Assembly: GCA_030609125.1 (NCBI GenBank)
Contig: JAUWCW010000007.1
Span: forward strand, 1-21,066
Source: JAUWCW01 sp030609125 [NCBI: Candidatus Rokuibacteriota bacterium]
GTDB lineage: Bacteria; JAUVQV01
DNA length: 21,066 nucleotides
Direction of reading: 5' to 3'
Shown one piece after another: positions 1 to 7,399 of this stretch. The notes under the pieces were generated by a model, which was not told the origin of the DNA, made no database searches, and saw nothing but the letters and a program-made list of their open reading frames with translations. Position numbers and translations under genes: made by a program. Numbering within the stretch: position 1 is the first letter of the stretch; each line of letters starts with the position of its first letter.

Positions 1-606
1 GTACTGACCAATACCTTCATGATTCTTCTCACGGTGATCTTCATCCTTCTCGAGGCCTCCGGTCTTCCTCTCAAGCTCCGGGCCGCCATGGGGGACCCGG
101 AGGCGTCTCTCGGCCCCTATAAGGAGTTTCTCGAGAGCGTCAACCGCTACCTGCTCATAAAGACCGCCATGAGCCTCCTCACCGGAATCTGCGTGATCGT
201 CTGGCTGAGCATTCTGAAGATCGACTATCCCGTGCTCTGGGGCCTGGTCGCCTTCCTGCTCAACTACGTGCCCAACATCGGTTCCATAATCGCCGCCGTC
301 CCGGTCGTTATTCTCGGTTTTGTGCAGTATGGATTCGCGTCGGCCCTTCTCGTGGCGGGGGGCTATCTGGCGGTGAACACCGTTGTCGGGAGCATTCTGG
401 AGCCGAAGGTCCTGGGGAAGGGGCTCGGGCTTTCGACCCTGATAGTGTTCGTATCACTCGTCTTCTGGGGCTGGATTCTCGGCCCCGTGGGCATGCTTCT
501 GTCGGTGCTGCTCACGATGATCGTGAAAATAGCCCTGCAGAGCAGGCAGGAAACCCGCTGGCTTGCGATCCTCCTCGGATCTACGCCGGAGGAAGCCCCG
601 GAGTGA
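1..606 (+). CDS. AI-2E family transporter (PerM/YdiK-type membrane protein), 3' part only
   Basis: The reading frame is open from base 1, so the start lies outside the window; 201 C-terminal residues remain. They contain several hydrophobic segments and the family hallmark NYVPNIGSIIAAVPVV, followed by a G-rich loop (LGKGLGLSTL) and a helix ending in GPVGMLLSVLLTMIVK. This matches the C-terminal half of the AI-2E_transport (PerM) family of polytopic inner-membrane proteins. Family members are proposed to export autoinducer-2 or to act as Na+/H+ antiporters, and the substrate cannot be read from sequence. The gene converges on mutL with only 21 bp between the two stop codons, and I see no convincing terminator there. 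Family assignment is firm; function is not. Confidence 0.9.
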   Translation, partial: VLTNTFMILLTVIFILLEASGLPLKLRAAMGDPEASLGPYKEFLESVNRYLLIKTAMSLLTGICVIVWLSILKIDYPVLWGLVAFLLNYVPNIGSIIAAVPVVILGFVQYGFASALLVAGGYLAVNTVVGSILEPKVLGKGLGLSTLIVFVSLVFWGWILGPVGMLLSVLLTMIVKIALQSRQETRWLAILLGSTPEEAPE

Positions 607-627
607 GGAAAAGGAGCCTCTCCGGCA

Positions 628-2340
628 TCAGCTGCGCTTGAAGCGCTTTTCGATCTCTTCGCGTTCGAGGCGTATGAAGGTGGGTCGGCCGTGGGGGCAG
701 TGGGCGGGGTCACCGGTGCGAAAGAGGTCGCGCAGCAGGGAGCGGGCCTCCTCGGGGCTCAGCTTCTGGTTTGCCCGCACCGATCCGTGACAGGCGATGA
801 CGGCGGCGAGGTGACGGCGGAAAGCGGGAACCGCCGGAGTTGCCTCGCCGGTGCGCACCCGCTCTATGAGGTCCCTGACGAAAGCGGCGGCTCCCTCTTC
901 CGAGAGCTCCAGCGGCATCCCGGTGAGCCGGAAGCTGCGGGCCCCGAACCGCTGGATTTCCACTCCCGACTTCTCCAGTTCCGGCAGAAGCTCCTCGAGG
1001 ATTTCCACCTCCGCGGCGCCCAGGTCCAGGTGCAGCGGGTGCAGGAGCTTCTGTATGCTTCCGCTGTCGAGGCGCGCGAGGGTCCGCTCGAAGAGAACCC
1101 GCTCGTGGGCGGCGTGCTGGTCGACCAGCACCAGTCCGTCAGGGCGCAGGGAGACGAGGTAGGTCGCAAAGAGCTGCCCCGAGGAGGAGATGGGCTCATA
1201 GTCCGCCTCCTCCCCGGCCGCCATGGAGTGCCGCAGAGGGAGCTGTTCGGCGACGGAAGCCCCGGCGTCGTAGGGGGCCGGCGCCTCCCGCGCGGCGGGG
1301 TCGCCGGCGCCGTGTGATGGTATGCGGAAGGCGCGCAGCCGGTCCTCCCGGAGGGTCTGCTGCAGGGCCGGGCGCAGGAGGCTGCGCAGGCCGGCCGGAT
1401 CGCGGAAGCGGACCTCTCTCTTGGTGGGGTGAACGTTGACGTCCACGTCGGCGGGGGGCAGGTCTATCCAGATGAAGTAGGAGAGGGGAGCTTTCTCCTT
1501 GAGAAAATACTCCCCTCCCGCCTCCCGTACGGCCCGGGCGAGAAGGGCGTCCCTGACGGGACGGCGGTTGACGAAGATCTGCTGATACTCCGATCCGGCC
1601 CTGCCGGTCCCGGGGCGGGCGATAAAGCCCCTCAGGCTCAGCGGCGGGGCCTCCGCGGTGAAAGGCAGGAGGTGGGCGAAGAACTCCGGCCCGAGATGCT
1701 CCGTGAGACGGGCGGTGAAGTCGGCGGCCGGCGCCAGCCGCACGAGAGTCCTTCCGCCGTGGGCGAGGTGCAGGCCCGTCGAGGGGTTGGCGAGGGCCAG
1801 CCGGGTGGCGGTGGAAACGCAGTGCGAGAGCTCGGTGGCGCGGCTCTTGAGGAACTTCAGCCGGGCGGGGACGTTGCGAAAAAGCGAGCGCACCTCCACC
1901 TCGGTTCCCGCCGGGGCCCCCCAGGGCGTGACCTTGCGCACCCTGCCGCAGTCGATGACGACTCTCGTGCCTTCATCCTCACCCCTGGTCCTGGTCGTGA
2001 GCTGCAGGCGGGAAACGGCCGCCAGGCTGGGGAGGGCCTCTCCCCTGAAGCCGAAAGTCGCGATGCCGGCCAGGTCTTCGACCCGGCTGATCTTGCTGGT
2101 CGAGTGACGCTCGATGGCGAGCAGGACTTCGTCGTGGGTCATACCCTCACCGTCGTCCCGCACGCGGATAAGAGTGCGGCCGGCATTCTCGAGGGCGACA
2201 TCGATCTGCCCGGCTCCGGCGTCGAGGCTGTTCTCGATGAGCTCCTTCAGGGCCGCCGCGGGGCGCTCCACGACCTCGCCGGCGGCAACCTTGTTGACCG
2301 TCTCCTCCGGGAGAATCCGGATACGCTTAGAACGCTTCAC
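628..2340 (-). CDS. mutL: DNA mismatch repair protein MutL with the endonuclease motif
   Basis: MutL links mismatch recognition by MutS to strand removal. With the GTG start at 2340 the protein has 570 residues. The N-terminal GHKL ATPase shows ELIENSLDAGA (general base Glu36), DDGEGM and TFGFRGEAL. The C-terminal domain carries DQHAAHERVLFE near 407-418, matching the metal-binding endonuclease motif DQHA(X)2E(X)4E. An ACHGSVRA stretch and CPHGRP near 548 are also part of the nicking site in MutH-less organisms. I infer that this MutL nicks DNA itself. The frame stays open upstream to 2439, but those extra 33 residues are low-complexity and overlap recJ; conserved MutL sequence begins just after the GTG, so 2340 is preferred. 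No strong Shine-Dalgarno is visible. The 14-bp overlap with the end of recJ suggests translational coupling. Confidence 0.95.
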   Translation of the reverse strand: MKRSKRIRILPEETVNKVAAGEVVERPAAALKELIENSLDAGAGQIDVALENAGRTLIRVRDDGEGMTHDEVLLAIERHSTSKISRVEDLAGIATFGFRGEALPSLAAVSRLQLTTRTRGEDEGTRVVIDCGRVRKVTPWGAPAGTEVEVRSLFRNVPARLKFLKSRATELSHCVSTATRLALANPSTGLHLAHGGRTLVRLAPAADFTARLTEHLGPEFFAHLLPFTAEAPPLSLRGFIARPGTGRAGSEYQQIFVNRRPVRDALLARAVREAGGEYFLKEKAPLSYFIWIDLPPADVDVNVHPTKREVRFRDPAGLRSLLRPALQQTLREDRLRAFRIPSHGAGDPAAREAPAPYDAGASVAEQLPLRHSMAAGEEADYEPISSSGQLFATYLVSLRPDGLVLVDQHAAHERVLFERTLARLDSGSIQKLLHPLHLDLGAAEVEILEELLPELEKSGVEIQRFGARSFRLTGMPLELSEEGAAAFVRDLIERVRTGEATPAVPAFRRHLAAVIACHGSVRANQKLSPEEARSLLRDLFRTGDPAHCPHGRPTFIRLEREEIEKRFKRS

Positions 2341-4081
2341 AGGCCGGCTCGAAAGAGTAGGGAAACTGGACGTCGCGGAGGCGGAGCTGGTGCCTGTCGG
2401 CGCGTGGAGAGGGGTCGAGGTCCAGGGAATAGGCGACATTGAAGGAGAGATCGCGGCAGAAATCGGCCGCGAGGTCTCCCATATTGAAGCCGATTGCCTG
2501 CAGGACGAACGGCTTCTGGGAGAGGCTGAGCCGAAGGTGATTGTTGCCGACGACGCGGGGCGACTTGCCGATATAGACTCCCTCGGTGATGAAGGTGGGG
2601 GGAGGGTTGGTGTTGCCGAAAGGCATGAGCAGGCGCAGCTCTTTCAGGAACGGGGACCGCAGCTGGTCGAAGGCCACCCTGGCGTCAACGTCCAGAACGG
2701 GCCGCTCACCGCGGGCCCGCCCCCCGGGTCTGACGACGAGATTGATCGCAGTGCGCAGGGAACCGATCCTCTCCTCGCGGATGGAGAGGCCGGCGGCGTA
2801 GGAGTGCCCTCCGAAGGATTCGAGGAGGTGACTGCAGCGCTGCAGGCTGGAGTAAAGATCAAAGCCGGGCACGCTCCGTGCCGAGCCTTTGCCGGGGTCA
2901 TCTTTGGTGGAAATGAGAACGGTCGGCCGGTCGTGGCGCTCGGCGAGCTTGGAGGCGACGATCCCCACGACCCCCGAGTGCCATCGGGGCGAGGAGAGAA
3001 CGAGGAAGCTGTCCTCCAGAAGGGAGGGGTCGGAGTCGATCATGGCCGACGCCTCCTGCAGGATGAGGGCTTCGATCTGCTGCCGCCGCCGGTTTTCCAG
3101 ATTCAGATTTTCGGAGAGGGCGGCGGCGGCGGAAGGGTCCTCCTCGAGGAGGAGCTGCACGGCGCCGTCGGCCCGGCCGAGCCTGCCCGCGGCGTTGATT
3201 CTGGGGCCGAGGGCAAAAGAGATGTGGCTGGTCTTCAGGGTGCGGGAGGCCAGGCCCGCCGCCTTCTTGAGGGCCCGCACGCCCGTGCGGGAGGGCCGGT
3301 TCAGGCTTTTCATCCCGTGGCTTACCAGGATCCGGTTCTCGTCCCGCAGAGGCACGATATCGGCCACGGTGCCGAGGGCGACGAGATCGAGGAAGTCGAA
3401 GGCTGAGAACGCACCGGCGGCTTCCGGCGCCGGGCCGGCGCCGCGAAGGTGACGGTCCAGGCCCTGAATGAGCTTGAAGGCGATGCCGACTCCGGCCAGG
3501 TGCTTGAACGGATAGGAACATCCGGGCTGGCGGGGATTCAGTATGGCGTCCGCGGGGGGGAGCGCCGGGGGGGGCTCGTGGTGGTCCGTTATGACGAAGG
3601 TCAATCCCAGCGACCGTCCCTCCTGCACCTCGGAGATATGGGAGATGCCGCAGTCCACGGAGAGGACGAGCTTTCCCCCGTCGGCGGCGAAGCGCCGAAG
3701 CCGCTCCGACTGCAGGCCGTAGCCCTCTTCGACACGGTGCGGGATGTAGTAGGAGACCTGGTCGGTGAAGCGGCGCAGGTACCCCGTGAGCAGGGCCGTC
3801 CCGGTGACGCCGTCGACGTCGTAGTCGCCGAAGACGAGGATCTTCTCTTGTCTGTGAAGGGTTTCGGCAAGAAGGGAGACGGCCTTTTCCATGCCGAGCA
3901 TCCGGAAAGGGTCGTGCAGGTGCTCGAGGGAGGGGTTAAGAAAGCGGTCGCCCTCCCGGGCGGTGCGAATGCCCCGGTTGGCAAGAATGGCGGCGAGAGT
4001 GACGGTGATGTCGAGACGAGCGGAAAGCTCGCGAACGACACTCTGCGGCGGCTGAAGAATGTTCCAGTGAGTGAGCTGCAT
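2327..4081 (-). CDS. recJ: Single-stranded-DNA-specific 5'-3' exonuclease RecJ
   Basis: RecJ degrades single-stranded DNA 5' to 3' in recombination and mismatch repair. The 584-residue product has the DHH-family motifs in order: DYDVDG (86-91), VDCG (D143), TDHHE (166-169) and ILNPRQ. The DHHA1 region follows with RWHSGVVGIVASKLAER, GSARSVPGFDL and SFGGHSYAAGL, then the C-terminal OB-like domain. Length is normal for the family. ATG 4081 is chosen because MQLTHWNI matches family N-termini; a TTG at 4105 would add eight residues but falls within the proposed -10 box. No Shine-Dalgarno is obvious at 4081. Its 3' end overlaps mutL, which makes sense because both act in mismatch repair. Poly-C runs of 8 and 7 sit just after the DHH motif on the coding strand. 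Confidence 0.95.
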   Translation of the reverse strand: MQLTHWNILQPPQSVVRELSARLDITVTLAAILANRGIRTAREGDRFLNPSLEHLHDPFRMLGMEKAVSLLAETLHRQEKILVFGDYDVDGVTGTALLTGYLRRFTDQVSYYIPHRVEEGYGLQSERLRRFAADGGKLVLSVDCGISHISEVQEGRSLGLTFVITDHHEPPPALPPADAILNPRQPGCSYPFKHLAGVGIAFKLIQGLDRHLRGAGPAPEAAGAFSAFDFLDLVALGTVADIVPLRDENRILVSHGMKSLNRPSRTGVRALKKAAGLASRTLKTSHISFALGPRINAAGRLGRADGAVQLLLEEDPSAAAALSENLNLENRRRQQIEALILQEASAMIDSDPSLLEDSFLVLSSPRWHSGVVGIVASKLAERHDRPTVLISTKDDPGKGSARSVPGFDLYSSLQRCSHLLESFGGHSYAAGLSIREERIGSLRTAINLVVRPGGRARGERPVLDVDARVAFDQLRSPFLKELRLLMPFGNTNPPPTFITEGVYIGKSPRVVGNNHLRLSLSQKPFVLQAIGFNMGDLAADFCRDLSFNVAYSLDLDPSPRADRHQLRLRDVQFPYSFEPACEAF

Positions 4082-4104
4082 TGCGTCAGGGTCTGATTGG
4101 CGCA

Positions 4105-4133
4105 ACCTTATCAGCCGGCCCGGGGCGAGTCAA
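4105..4133 (-). promoter_or_regulatory. Putative sigma70-type promoter for recJ-mutL
   Basis: Read on the minus strand, TTGACT (4133-4128) is separated by 17 bp from TAAGGT (4110-4105), with a TG one base before the -10, as in extended -10 promoters. The -35 matches five of six consensus bases and the -10 only three of six. The predicted start near 4098 gives a leader of about 17 nt to the recJ ATG. Confidence 0.4.
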
Positions 4134-4154
4134 GGCGCTGCCGTTCTGCGCACC

Positions 4155-4184
4155 TTGCCGGTGCCGCGGCGCCTGGGATATGAT
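4155..4184 (+). promoter_or_regulatory. Putative sigma70-type promoter for miaB
   Basis: TTGCCG (4155-4160) and TATGAT (4179-4184) are separated by 18 bp. The -10 matches five of six consensus bases and the -35 four of six. The predicted transcription start (about 4191) is only a few bases before the proposed miaB ATG at 4195, so the mRNA would be almost leaderless. If miaB starts upstream instead, this call is wrong. Confidence 0.35.
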
Positions 4185-4194
4185 ACGGCCTGCC

Positions 4195-5598
4195 ATGAGC
4201 AAGACCTTGACGCGACAGATTGACGGGCCGGCTGCCGCTCCGCATCCCCCGGAGCGTGCCGCGGCCCATATCATCACCTTCGGCTGCCAGATGAACGAGG
4301 CCGATTCGGAGAAGATGGCGGGCATCCTGCAGTCCGAGGGGTACCGCCTTGCCCCCGTGCCCGAAGAGGCGGACGTGATACTCATCAACACCTGCAGCAT
4401 CAGGGCCAAGGCGGAGCAGAAGGTCTTCAGCCTCGCCGGCCGGCTCAAAAGGCTGAAAAAGAGGCGCCCGGGGCTTCTCCTGGTTATGGCGGGATGTCTG
4501 GCCCAGCGATGGGGAGAGGCCCTCCTGGAGAAGGACGCCGGCCTCGACGTCGTCATCGGGACGGGACGGATGGCACAGCTTCCCTCTCTGCTGAGGGCGG
4601 TCAGGGAGACAGGGCGCCCGGCGGTTGACGTTCAGGAGGAGTGGGCCGGCAATCACTCCGCGTCGCCTCTCAGGGAGGGGCGCCTCAAGGCCTGGATCAA
4701 CATCACGTTCGGCTGCGACAACTACTGCGCTTACTGCGTGGTCCCCTTTGTCCGCGGGAGGGAATGGAGCCGCGGGCCCGACGGGATTGTCGGCGAGGCG
4801 AAGGCGCTGGCGCGGGAGGGGTACCGGGAGATCACCCTGCTGGGACAGAACGTCAATTCGTACGGCGCGGGACTGGAGCCGCGGACCTGCTTCCCCGATC
4901 TGCTGCGGGCGCTGGATGCGGACTCCGGCATTGCAAGAATACGCTTCACGACCTCCCACCCGAAGGACTTCAGCGTCGGACTCATCGAGACCATACGGGA
5001 CCTTCCCTCGGTCTGCGAGGCGGTCCACCTTCCCCTGCAGGCCGGAGGGGACGAGGTGCTCAGGCTGATGAACCGCCGCTACACGTACGATGACTACCGG
5101 AGGACCTATGAGAAGATCCGGGAAACCGTTCCCGGCGTCGCCGTGACGACCGACATCATCGTCGGGTTTCCCGGGGAGACGGCCCGGGAATACGACCGGA
5201 CCCTCCGGGCGCTGGAGGATCTGCGTTTCGACGGGATCTTCTCCTTCCGCTATTCCCCCCGGGAGGGGACGAAAGCCTGGAATATGGACGACGACGTTCC
5301 GGAGGCGGAGAAGGCGCGAAGGCTGATGGAGGTTCAGGAGCTTCAGCGGGAGATAACGGTCGAGAAGAACCGGGAACTCATCGGCCGGCGCGTGGAGGTG
5401 CTGGTGGAAGGCGTCAGCCGCAAGGATGCGAGCCGTCTGACCGGACGGACACGGAGCAACAAGATCGTGCACTTTGCGGGACCGGACGCACTTGTCGGTG
5501 AGCTTCATGGTGTGAGGATCTCCGAGGCCGGCTTCGTGTCCCTCAGAGGGGATCCTGTGCGGCCCGGGTCCGGGCGGGAGAGCGGCGGCGGTCGTTAG
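4195..5598 (+). CDS. miaB: tRNA-2-methylthio-N6-dimethylallyladenosine synthase MiaB
   Basis: MiaB is a radical-SAM methylthiotransferase that adds a methylthio group to i6A37 in tRNAs reading UNN codons. The 467-residue product has the N-terminal UPF0004 domain with three cluster-binding cysteines (C31 in TFGCQMNEADS, C67 in NTCSIR, C101 in AGCLAQRW). The radical-SAM motif CDNYCAYC (C174, C178, C181, CX3CX2C) follows, and then a C-terminal TRAM domain (from about RRVEVLVEG). TFGCQMNE and VVPFVRGRE favour MiaB over MtaB or RimO. The frame is open back to 4081, but the sequence before 4195 is not family-like. ATG 4195 leaves about 25 residues ahead of the conserved domain. A second ATG at 4180 would add five residues; neither has a clear Shine-Dalgarno. 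It is divergent from recJ. Confidence 0.95.
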   Translation: MSKTLTRQIDGPAAAPHPPERAAAHIITFGCQMNEADSEKMAGILQSEGYRLAPVPEEADVILINTCSIRAKAEQKVFSLAGRLKRLKKRRPGLLLVMAGCLAQRWGEALLEKDAGLDVVIGTGRMAQLPSLLRAVRETGRPAVDVQEEWAGNHSASPLREGRLKAWINITFGCDNYCAYCVVPFVRGREWSRGPDGIVGEAKALAREGYREITLLGQNVNSYGAGLEPRTCFPDLLRALDADSGIARIRFTTSHPKDFSVGLIETIRDLPSVCEAVHLPLQAGGDEVLRLMNRRYTYDDYRRTYEKIRETVPGVAVTTDIIVGFPGETAREYDRTLRALEDLRFDGIFSFRYSPREGTKAWNMDDDVPEAEKARRLMEVQELQREITVEKNRELIGRRVEVLVEGVSRKDASRLTGRTRSNKIVHFAGPDALVGELHGVRISEAGFVSLRGDPVRPGSGRESGGGR

Positions 5599-5604
5599 GG
5601 GCGG

Positions 5605-5976
5605 ATGACGGGAGCGGGAGTCAGGTCCGGAAGGTTCTCCATCGGGTGGCCGTCCTTTGTGGTGGGCGGTGTCTTCCTTGTTCTGCACCTGTCCTTCCAG
5701 ATATTTGCGCTCCTGCAGTCGTACCTTGCCGGCATGGCCCACTTCGATGATCCCCTGAGCAGGCAGGCTGCCTGGGAGTCCCGGTTCTGGGAGAAGGCGA
5801 CCACCGTGACGACCTTCCCGCTCGTGCGGCTGTGGGAGCACCTGCCGCTGCCGTGGAGGACCTACAGCGCCGTTGAGTGGGGTCTTCTGACAGCGAACAG
5901 CCTGCTCTGGGCGGCGGTCCTGGTCTTCACCATCAGGGTCATCGGCGATTTCTTCACCGGTGGAGACGAGAACTGA
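5605..5976 (+). CDS. Small two-helix membrane protein of unknown function, next to miaB
   Basis: I do not recognise this 123-residue protein. The start is well supported: ATG lies 6 bp after the miaB stop, with AGGGGCGG immediately before it. A hydrophobic segment at about 18-42 (PSFVVGGVFLVLHLSFQIFALL) and another at about 92-115 (GLLTANSLLWAAVLVFTIRVIG) flank a polar, Trp-rich loop of about 50 residues (DDPLSRQAAWESRFWEKATT), so both ends probably face the same side of the inner membrane. Codon use looks like that of its neighbours. Tight spacing implies co-transcription with miaB, but no functional link to tRNA modification can be read from it. The acidic tail GGDEN is short. It is probably a real, lineage-specific protein. 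Confidence 0.7.
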   Translation: MTGAGVRSGRFSIGWPSFVVGGVFLVLHLSFQIFALLQSYLAGMAHFDDPLSRQAAWESRFWEKATTVTTFPLVRLWEHLPLPWRTYSAVEWGLLTANSLLWAAVLVFTIRVIGDFFTGGDEN

Positions 5977-5985
5977 CCCGCCCGC

Positions 5986-6033
5986 CTGTCATCCCGAGTG
6001 GATCGAGGGATCTGACGTAACCCAGATCCCTCG
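5986..6033 (+). repeat. Dispersed palindromic repeat, copy 1 (right arm incomplete)
   Basis: It begins CTGTCATCCCGAGTGGA and shares that 17-mer exactly with copy 2 at 7238. It contains a perfect 10-bp inverted repeat: CGAGGGATCT (6004-6013) and AGATCCCTCG (6024-6033), with a 10-nt loop. The left arm continues outward to GTCATCC but the matching right outer arm is missing, so this looks like a truncated copy of a longer palindrome. The hairpin could stop transcription of the miaB operon, but no T-run follows it. Confidence 0.75.
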
Positions 6034-6036
6034 TCG

Positions 6037-6178
6037 CTAATCACCGGAAGATGCTTCCCGGCGTGTGCCGCGGCCGCTGAGCTCGTAGCGCTCCCTCTGC
6101 TGCGGCTCGGCCTTGAGCAGGCGGGGGAAGAAGGCCGCAGGAGCGCTGCGGAAGCTCGTCGAACGGCTTGAGTGACAT
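6037..6178 (-). pseudogene. Possible frameshifted gene remnant
   Basis: On the minus strand, one frame ending at TAG 6039-6037 reads AAFFPRLLKAEPQQRERY and on to the stop, with almost every third position G or C, as in real genes here. A second frame starting at ATG 6178 reads MSLKPFDELPQRS and then loses coding character where the first frame picks up. This pattern fits a short decayed gene with a frameshift, or two chance frames in GC-rich DNA. I recognise no family. It lies between repeat copy 1 and the hepT stop and contributes to the accessory look of the area. Confidence 0.2.
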
Positions 6179-6217
6179 CGCAGAGAAAGTCAAGGCCTGA
6201 CACGGCAGAGTGCAAAA

Positions 6218-6643
6218 CTACCTGGAGGGGCTGTCGAGAACTTTCAGCAGGTGAGTGTAAAGATCGCGGATATCGGAGAGTTCGGAGGTCAGAATTTCGT
6301 GGAGGGCGTCTACCTCAATATGATTGTAAAGGTGCACGATCCGGTTGCGGAACTGGCTCATCGTGATGTAAGTTTTCAGCTTTTCCTGCGGCAGATGTCC
6401 CGCCTCGGCGAGGATCTCGATAATCTGGGCGTGGGTGCCGGGGGTTTTGAGCCCCAGTGAAGCGATGAGGTAGCTTCCTATGTCGAGGAGGGCCTGGATC
6501 GAGGTTTGAAGACGGTGAAGGGCCGAGTCGATGTTCCTGAAATCCGCCTTGAACTCGGCGAGGGGCTTCTCCTGTAGAAGCTTCAGTTTTTCAAGGTTGT
6601 CGAGAACGACATCGATCTTGGTCTGGATATCACGCTGCTTCAA
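6218..6643 (-). CDS. hepT: HepT-like HEPN ribonuclease toxin (DUF86)
   Basis: HepT toxins are HEPN-fold ribonucleases kept inactive by their MntA partner. The 141-residue product is all-helical in character and carries RNRIVHLY at 99-106, an exact RX4HXY HEPN active site (R99, H104, Y106). In characterised systems the Tyr of this motif is AMPylated by MntA. The start is TTG 6643, overlapping the mntA stop as TTGA; AAGGGG sits 9 nt upstream on the minus strand, which supports this unusual start. Length and gene order (mntA then hepT) are standard. By eye the gene is less GC-rich than neighbouring housekeeping genes, consistent with horizontal acquisition. Confidence 0.9.
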   Translation of the reverse strand: MKQRDIQTKIDVVLDNLEKLKLLQEKPLAEFKADFRNIDSALHRLQTSIQALLDIGSYLIASLGLKTPGTHAQIIEILAEAGHLPQEKLKTYITMSQFRNRIVHLYNHIEVDALHEILTSELSDIRDLYTHLLKVLDSPSR

Positions 6644-7068
6644 AGTCGCGCACCCCTTTTAAGACGGCCGCGCCGGGAGTTCTCTTCAATAAATCTCAAT
6701 GTCGGCTCGAAATCGCAAAAGGCGGAAATCACCTGTGCCTCGAAACGGACCCTGGCCGGCGGGTCGGCGTCGTAGATGAGACTGCCGGTGCGCAGAACAG
6801 TATGACGGAAAGTAAGCGATTGCCGGTTGAGGTCAATCAGGTCCACCTCCCCGGCCCCGAGGAGCTTTTCCAACTGGTAGGCGAGGTAGTCTTCATCGTG
6901 AATCAACTCTTTCCCCCGGGGAGCATCGTCCGAGAGGAGGATCGCGATATCAAGGTCGCTCATCGGCCCGGCCCGGCCCGATGAGGCGGAGCCGAAAAGG
7001 TAGGCTGCCGTGACGTATCGGTACTGCCGGAAAAGGATGGCCAGTTCTCCGGTGTTGTTCATGAACAT
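6640..7068 (-). CDS. mntA: MntA-like minimal nucleotidyltransferase antitoxin
   Basis: This 142-residue protein has the minimal nucleotidyltransferase signature GSX10DXD (G26-S27, D38, D40) inside LFGSASSGRAGPMSDLDIAI, and a third acidic strand EVDLIDL further on. Paired with the overlapping HEPN gene it fits MntA, which neutralises HepT by AMPylating a tyrosine. The start is either ATG 7068 or ATG 7062 two codons later. Neither has a Shine-Dalgarno at normal spacing, and the predicted promoter would start transcription almost on the first ATG. The tail (RRGRLKRGARL) is basic. Family assignment is firm; the AMPylation mechanism is inferred from the family. Confidence 0.88.
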   Translation of the reverse strand: MFMNNTGELAILFRQYRYVTAAYLFGSASSGRAGPMSDLDIAILLSDDAPRGKELIHDEDYLAYQLEKLLGAGEVDLIDLNRQSLTFRHTVLRTGSLIYDADPPARVRFEAQVISAFCDFEPTLRFIEENSRRGRLKRGARL

Positions 7069-7074
7069 AAGGGA

Positions 7075-7103
7075 AAAATATCACTCCGGTGTAGTAACGT
7101 CAA
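7075..7103 (-). promoter_or_regulatory. Extended -10 promoter for mntA-hepT, apparently leaderless
   Basis: On the minus strand TTGACG (7103-7098) is followed after 17 bp by TATTTT (7080-7075). TG lies at 7083-7082, giving the TGN extended -10 form. A start 6-7 bases downstream would fall at about 7069-7068, on the mntA ATG itself. Confidence 0.5.
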
Positions 7104-7237
7104 TCCGAGACGATGATTTTCCAGGGCAGACGCATCTCATTTGCATAAGAGCTGTCACCGATAAATCTCTTCCCCTTTTCCGTTTCCAGGCAACGGGGCC
7201 GTCAAAGATTTCTATTTCACCGGCACTTTCCCGGGGG

Positions 7238-7283
7238 CTGTCATCCCGAGTGGAGCCGAGGTATCTGACGTGTCCCGGATGAC
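7238..7283 (+). repeat. Dispersed palindromic repeat, copy 2 (centre lost)
   Basis: It shares CTGTCATCCCGAGTGGA and then, with small changes, CGAGG, ATCTGACGT and CCC with copy 1 at 5986, in the same orientation. Here the outer ends survive as inverted repeats, GTCATCC (7240-7246) and GGATGAC (7277-7283), while the inner right arm seen in copy 1 is missing. Together the two copies suggest one longer ancestral palindrome. Confidence 0.75.
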
Positions 7284-7399
7284 AATAGAGAGTCCTCGCT
7301 GTCTTTTTCCGCCTCTCCCTGCTACACTCAAAAAAGATGCCCCGGTGAATCTTTGCTCAACAAATGCCGTCCCGTTGCGGGACGTGAGGAGGAAAAAGC

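Larger units (their letters stand above)
7069..7399. other. 331-bp intergenic stretch between mntA and the Rho-N-like gene
   Basis: It holds the mntA promoter (7075-7103), repeat copy 2 (7238-7283) and, just before 7400, a strong ribosome-binding site. A weak extended -10 candidate (TGC then TACACT, 7323-7328) lies upstream of the plus-strand gene but has no good -35. I see no convincing reading frame or RNA gene in the rest. Confidence 0.6.

Noticed and set aside
2114-3406. Long plus-strand frames opposite recJ and mutL (also 1429-2442)
   Set aside because: Same antisense GC artefact; the minus-strand products are unmistakable.
4111-5841. A 576-codon open frame on the minus strand opposite miaB
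   Set aside because: MiaB on the other strand has all catalytic motifs; the antisense product has no domain character.
6004-6033. Perfect 10-bp hairpin as a rho-independent terminator of miaB
   Set aside because: No T-run follows on either side; better explained as the core of the dispersed repeat, though it may still slow polymerase.
5977-7399. CRISPR array or insertion sequence in the accessory patch
   Set aside because: Only two copies of one short repeat with dissimilar spacing, no transposase frame and no regular spacers.
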